The position numbers and the translations under genes were made by a program. From LW40-45 sp048883105 (lineage in GTDB: Archaea; Asgardarchaeota; Lokiarchaeia; Sigyniarchaeales; SOKP01), in assembly GCA_048883105.1 (NCBI GenBank), contig JBHLQY010000057.1:1-16582 (forward strand): a DNA stretch of 16,582 bases, in the 5' to 3' direction. The notes beneath the pieces are model-generated. The model was given only the letters and a program-made list of their open reading frames with translations. It was not told where the DNA came from and made no database searches. Of this stretch, positions 13,845 to 16,582 are shown piece by piece. The number at the start of each line of letters is the position of its first letter. Position 1 is the first letter of the stretch.

Positions 13845-14942
13845 ATGACGAAGAATAAAAAAATTGGTATAGTTGTTGATAACGATTTTGCTTCCATGAA
13901 TAATCCTCCTTATCCTCACCCCATGTTTGTTTCCTATGAGAATCCTAATCGAATTAAATTAATAATTAATTATTTCGATAAAATACACCTCTTTGAAGAT
14001 AAAAGAATAATTAAATTGTCTCCTATGTTAATAGATGAAGAGATTATTGAATTAGCCCATTCAAGATATTATATTGATTCTATTAAGCGACTCTCGAATT
14101 TCGGAAGCGGACTCTTAGAGGATGAAATTTTCATTACAAAAGATACATTTTATTTAGCGAAGAAGGCTATTGGTGGAGCTATAAGTGCTGTTGAAAATGT
14201 AATTAAGCAAGAAGTAAATCAATCATTTGCTCTTATAAGGCCTCCTGGACACCATGCTTTACGAGAAATGGGTTCTGGACTTAGCATTTTTAATAATGTT
14301 GCGAGTACAGTTCTTTACTTGAGAAAGATTTTAAAATATGAGAAAAAAATTGCTATAATAGATATAGACGATCACTTTGGAGATGGAATTGTTCAATATT
14401 TTTATAATGATCCGAGTGTACTATATTTTTCCATCCATGAGTTTGATTTTGTAGAAGGAGAATTAGGATTTCCTGATGAACTAGGCAAAGGCGAAGGACT
14501 TGGTAAAAATATCAATTTTCCGATTCCATTTGGTATAAGTGATGTAGAATTCTTGGAATTTATGGATATTCTTGAACCTATTTTAAAAGAATATCAACCA
14601 GACCTTATCCTAATCGCTGCTGGATTTGATATGTATTTCGCTGATCCAGTTGGAAATTGCAATTTAACTAGCATATCTTATTTCAGATTCGCTGAAAAAA
14701 TTTTAAAGATAGCAGAAAAAGTCTGTAAAGGCAAATTATCGTTTATATTAGAAGGAGGATATGATATAATAGGGTTGCCTTACTGCGTTCATGCTGTTTT
14801 AAAAGCCCTATTAAATGAAAACTATGAACGCCCATTATTTGAAAATTTAGATTTCCAATACGAAACAAAAATGGATGAATTAATTAAAATCAAAAGTTCC
14901 TTAAAGGAATTATTGAAAAATTATTGGAATTCAATAGAATAA
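13845..14942 (+). CDS. Histone deacetylase-fold zinc deacylase (class II HDAC/AcuC/APAH superfamily)
   Basis: The 365-residue hydrolase has the arginase/deacetylase fold that removes acetyl or related groups from lysine or polyamines. The HDAC active site is present: tandem His136-His137 in IRPPGHHALR, zinc ligands Asp175 and His177 in DIDDHFGDG, zinc ligand Asp262 in AAGFDMYFADPVG, and transition-state Tyr306 in LEGGYD. Asp173 and Asp180 fit the two charge-relay positions. Two spots are unusual: the usual DxHHG has Phe178 instead of the second His, and the GF(C/S)xFNN segment is GLSIFNN (145-151). The tail after 330 is charged and helical. True targets (Alba, histones, tubulin-like proteins, acetylpolyamines) cannot be told apart. 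It converges on profilin. Confidence 0.9.
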   Translation: MTKNKKIGIVVDNDFASMNNPPYPHPMFVSYENPNRIKLIINYFDKIHLFEDKRIIKLSPMLIDEEIIELAHSRYYIDSIKRLSNFGSGLLEDEIFITKDTFYLAKKAIGGAISAVENVIKQEVNQSFALIRPPGHHALREMGSGLSIFNNVASTVLYLRKILKYEKKIAIIDIDDHFGDGIVQYFYNDPSVLYFSIHEFDFVEGELGFPDELGKGEGLGKNINFPIPFGISDVEFLEFMDILEPILKEYQPDLILIAAGFDMYFADPVGNCNLTSISYFRFAEKILKIAEKVCKGKLSFILEGGYDIIGLPYCVHAVLKALLNENYERPLFENLDFQYETKMDELIKIKSSLKELLKNYWNSIE

Positions 14943-14963
14943 TAAAAAAAATTATTATTTTTT
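14938..14963. terminator. Bidirectional terminator between the HDAC-family gene and profilin
   Basis: AATAAT (14938-14943) and ATTATT (14951-14956) form a short A/T stem around an A-run, followed by six T (14958-14963). The A-run reads as a T-run on the minus strand, so both convergent genes could end here. The gap between the stops is only 19 nt. Confidence 0.55.
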
Positions 14964-15363
14964 ATAAAAGGCTAGTTAATTTTAATGCGTAAGATTGTAC
15001 AGCAAATAATGCATCTCTTGGTCCTACTTGAGGATTTATATAACAGATTAAGGCGCCAGTACCTCCGATAGGAACAGGAGCAATAATAATATGTCCCTGA
15101 CCAGTTATGTTTGTCCCAATTTTTCTCTCTTCCGTGTTTTCCACGACCATGTATTTAATTCCTTGTATCGTTATACTTGTAATGCCTTTTTGACCTAGAT
15201 CGGGATTATTTTGGATTAATTCATTAATAGGACCTAAATCATTTGAAATATCCCAATTTTCCGTCTGTGTAACGAGTGAACCCTCTAGACCGATTATAGC
15301 AATGCCATGAACATTTTGTTCCTCATCTAACAGATCATTAATTAAACTCTCTATCGTTGACAT
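14962..15363 (-). CDS. Profilin (Asgard type), actin-binding regulator
   Basis: The 133-residue protein matches eukaryotic profilin along its length. VHGIAIIGLEGSLVTQTENW (18-37) corresponds to 'ltsaAIvGqdGsvWAqs'. ITIQGIKYMVVENTEE (64-79) matches 'l.lgGtKYMVIqGe', and KIGTNITGQGHIIIAPV (81-97) matches 'vIRgKkGpgGvtIkKt'. TGALICYINPQVGPRDALFAV plus a C-terminal helix ending LKLTSLL matches 'aLiiGiYdepm.pgqcn.vve.LgdYLi'. Profilins bind actin monomers; Asgard versions bind actin experimentally. The N-terminal aromatic of eukaryotic profilins (MSWQ) is missing here (MSTI), so polyproline binding may differ. A roadblock/LC7 protein of the same size is the main alternative, but the GIKYMVV/GQGHIII pattern argues for profilin. 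ATG 15363. Confidence 0.85.
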   Translation of the reverse strand: MSTIESLINDLLDEEQNVHGIAIIGLEGSLVTQTENWDISNDLGPINELIQNNPDLGQKGITSITIQGIKYMVVENTEERKIGTNITGQGHIIIAPVPIGGTGALICYINPQVGPRDALFAVQSYALKLTSLL

Positions 15364-15463
15364 TTTTTACAAAACATTTTATTATAATTATATTATATAG
15401 TAATACAACTAAAATTTTTAAATACTTTTCATATAAAGTGGTGACAAAATTATTTTTAGATTG
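15364..15463. promoter_or_regulatory. Divergent promoter region between profilin and the ABC/FtsX genes
   Basis: The spacer is 100 nt. On the minus strand TACTATATAATATAATT (about 15389-15405) is the nearest box to the profilin ATG, and AGTATTTAAAAATT lies further up. On the plus strand TTTTTAAATACT (about 15415-15426) precedes the permease ATG by about 43 nt, and ATATAAAG (15431-15438) is closer. One TTTAAATA-type core reads on both strands, so the two transcripts may share control. Confidence 0.45.
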
Positions 15464-16000
15464 ATGAAGAAAGCTGTAAAAATGACACTTCGGGAGAAAA
15501 AAATGTTTGTCGTTTTTATGCTTATATATACAATATTAATTTTTTTAACAAGTTTTTTCATTCAGATAGCAACAACTCCTAATGGTGGTGGCGGAGAACT
15601 TACAACTTTTTTTATAATAATTTTCTTTTCTACATCGCTAGTTCTTTCTCTTTTATATGCATGGATAATTGTTGCCAGAAATAGAAGAATATTTGCGACA
15701 TTAAAGTGTATAGGTTGGACCAACGGAAATATTAATAGGTTAGTTACAGGAATTATTTTATATACGACTCTTATGGGTTTTATCATTGTAATAGAAGTGT
15801 TATTTCATTATGCAGCTATAGTTACATACTTGCAATCAGCAAATCTATCAGTAAATATACCTGCAATATTAATTAGTTTAGTTCCAGTTGCCATAACATT
15901 TGGAGTTTTTTTAATCGTTCAATTAGTCGCAATTCTTTTAGCAAACAGGAAAGTATTAAAGGTGAGACCAATGTTAGCACTAAAACGCGTAGGTGAATAA
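15464..16000 (+). CDS. Minimal FtsX/MacB-type ABC permease subunit
   Basis: The 178-residue membrane protein (numbered from ATG 15464) has four helices, at about 15-35, 46-69, 94-116 and 135-158. The cytoplasmic turn between the second and third helices reads NRRIFATLKCIGWTNGNINRLVTGI, matching the FtsX-type 'R..Eia.lkaiGat...i' coupling helix. KVLKVRPMLALKRVGE at the end matches the R-x-aLr tail. There is almost no extracellular domain: only about ten residues (ATTPNGGGGE) lie between TM1 and TM2, where MacB and FtsX have large domains. It may be a half-transporter that pairs with a larger permease downstream, not visible here. TTG 15461 directly precedes the ATG; ATG is preferred. It overlaps functionally with the ATPase gene 4 nt downstream. 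Confidence 0.78.
   Translation: MKKAVKMTLREKKMFVVFMLIYTILIFLTSFFIQIATTPNGGGGELTTFFIIIFFSTSLVLSLLYAWIIVARNRRIFATLKCIGWTNGNINRLVTGIILYTTLMGFIIVIEVLFHYAAIVTYLQSANLSVNIPAILISLVPVAITFGVFLIVQLVAILLANRKVLKVRPMLALKRVGE
15991..15996 (+). promoter_or_regulatory. Shine-Dalgarno AGGTGA for the ABC ATPase gene
   Basis: AGGTGA lies at the end of the permease gene, 8 nt before ATG 16005, a textbook match to the archaeal anti-Shine-Dalgarno. The sequence supports translational coupling of permease and ATPase. Confidence 0.6.
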
Positions 16001-16004
16001 AAAG

Positions 16005-16582
16005 ATGCCAGTAGATAAAGACGTTATGATTGATGCTATTGATGTAAATAAAGAATATAGACGAGCTGGGGCAATAATAAGAGCCTTAGTAGATATTAAT
16101 CTTACAATTAAATCAGGTGAATTTGTTGTAATTCAAGGACCAACTGGATGTGGAAAGTCAACATTACTTAATGTGTTATCAGGTTTGGATTTACCAGACT
16201 CAGGAAAAATAATTTTTGATGGTGAAAATATAGCAAGGGCTACGGAAACACGCTTAGCTAAAATTAGACGGCAAAAAGTTGGTATGGTATTTCAGGACTT
16301 CAATCTAATTAAAACTCTAACGGCAATGGAAAATGTCGAATCAATGTTATGGCCGACAGTATTAAGTAATAAGGAGATCGAAAATAGAGGTATTGTAGCT
16401 TTACGAGACGTAAATATGCTTGAAAGAAAAGACCATTTCCCTGTTGAAATGAGCGGAGGTGAAAAACAACGTATAGCAATTGCAAGAGCAATAGTGGGGA
16501 AACCGAGAGTCGTCTTCGCTGACGAGCCCTCGGGTAATTTAGATCCTGATTCAGAAAATCAAATTATGGAACTTTTAAAAAA
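16005..16582 (+). CDS. LolD/MacB-type ABC transporter ATP-binding protein (3'-truncated by window)
   Basis: ATG at 16005 starts a frame that runs off the window with 192 residues visible. The ATPase motifs are complete: Walker A GPTGCGKST at about 45-53, Q-loop VFQDFNL at about 96-102, signature MSGGEKQR at about 149-156, Walker B VVFADEP at about 169-175 and D-loop GNLD. The switch His lies beyond the end. The MSGGEKQR/ADEPSGNLD combination is typical of LolD/MacB/FtsE-like ATPases that drive FtsX-type permeases, matching the gene just upstream. Start choice is backed by the AGGTGA site. Substrate is unknown: lipoprotein, peptide or mechanotransmission-type functions are all possible. Confidence 0.93.
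   Translation, partial: MPVDKDVMIDAIDVNKEYRRAGAIIRALVDINLTIKSGEFVVIQGPTGCGKSTLLNVLSGLDLPDSGKIIFDGENIARATETRLAKIRRQKVGMVFQDFNLIKTLTAMENVESMLWPTVLSNKEIENRGIVALRDVNMLERKDHFPVEMSGGEKQRIAIARAIVGKPRVVFADEPSGNLDPDSENQIMELLK

Noticed and set aside
14962..15363. Roadblock/LC7 protein
   Set aside because: The size and N-terminal 'IAIIGLEGSLV' fit roadblock, but the central GIKYMVV, GQGHIII and the C-terminal strand-helix layout match profilin better.
15562..15786. Minus-strand ORF inside the FtsX-like gene
   Set aside because: It is a reverse-strand shadow; the forward frame has clear membrane and coupling-helix features.

Overview
The window is about 16.6 kb of very AT-rich archaeal DNA, most likely from an Asgard archaeon of the Lokiarchaeia type. 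The lineage call is inference; it rests on gene content and was not computed. The clues are a profilin homologue (14962-15363, -), the eukaryote-type ribosomal proteins L38e and L40e, a group II chaperonin with a Gly-Gly-Met tail, Alba, an archaeal-type AspRS, Pth2 and TruD, TATA/BRE-like promoters 22-30 nt upstream of starts (leaderless or short-leader mRNAs), and oligo-T terminators. I see no tRNA, rRNA, CRISPR array, insertion sequence or prophage gene.

Layout. 1-850 (+): tail of an unknown gene, alba, and a 57-aa zinc-ribbon protein. 1052-2883 (-): a four-helix membrane protein, then an operon of a cyclophilin-like protein followed by a DedA/VTT membrane protein. 2884-3394: the only long non-coding gap, with a strong forward promoter that leads into no recognisable gene and several inverted repeats. 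3395-6550 (-): operon aspS, map (methionine aminopeptidase 2), and a sugar-nucleotide-type nucleotidyltransferase with a TTG start 2 nt after the map stop. 6638-8149 (+): a solitary beta-class DNA methyltransferase. 8156-10646 (-): a translation operon of L38e (TTG start), a Zn/KH NusA-like protein, pth2 and truD. 10853-12811 (+): L40e and the thermosome. 12965-14942 (+): a metal-dependent cyclase/formamidase and a histone-deacetylase-fold deacylase. 14962-15363 (-): profilin. 15464-end (+): a minimal FtsX-type permease and a LolD/MacB-type ABC ATPase cut by the window edge.

How the genes work together. The centre is informational housekeeping: charging tRNA-Asp, removing initiator Met, recycling peptidyl-tRNA, tRNA pseudouridylation, two small eukaryote-like ribosomal proteins and protein folding. 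The edges hold chromatin/RNA binding (Alba), membrane proteins and an ABC module. Profilin would regulate the Asgard actin cytoskeleton.

Most notable points: (1) truD extends about 73 codons upstream of its first conventional start codon and appears to begin at a non-canonical ATT, with a Shine-Dalgarno-like GGGAGA inside the end of pth2; (2) profilin lies next to an ABC/FtsX module; (3) AspRS residues suggest a non-discriminating enzyme; (4) an orphan promoter lies in the 511-nt gap; (5) the methyltransferase carries an unusual C-terminal domain and has no restriction partner in view. I found no clearly new multi-gene system; the truD start and the orphan transcript locus are the best leads.
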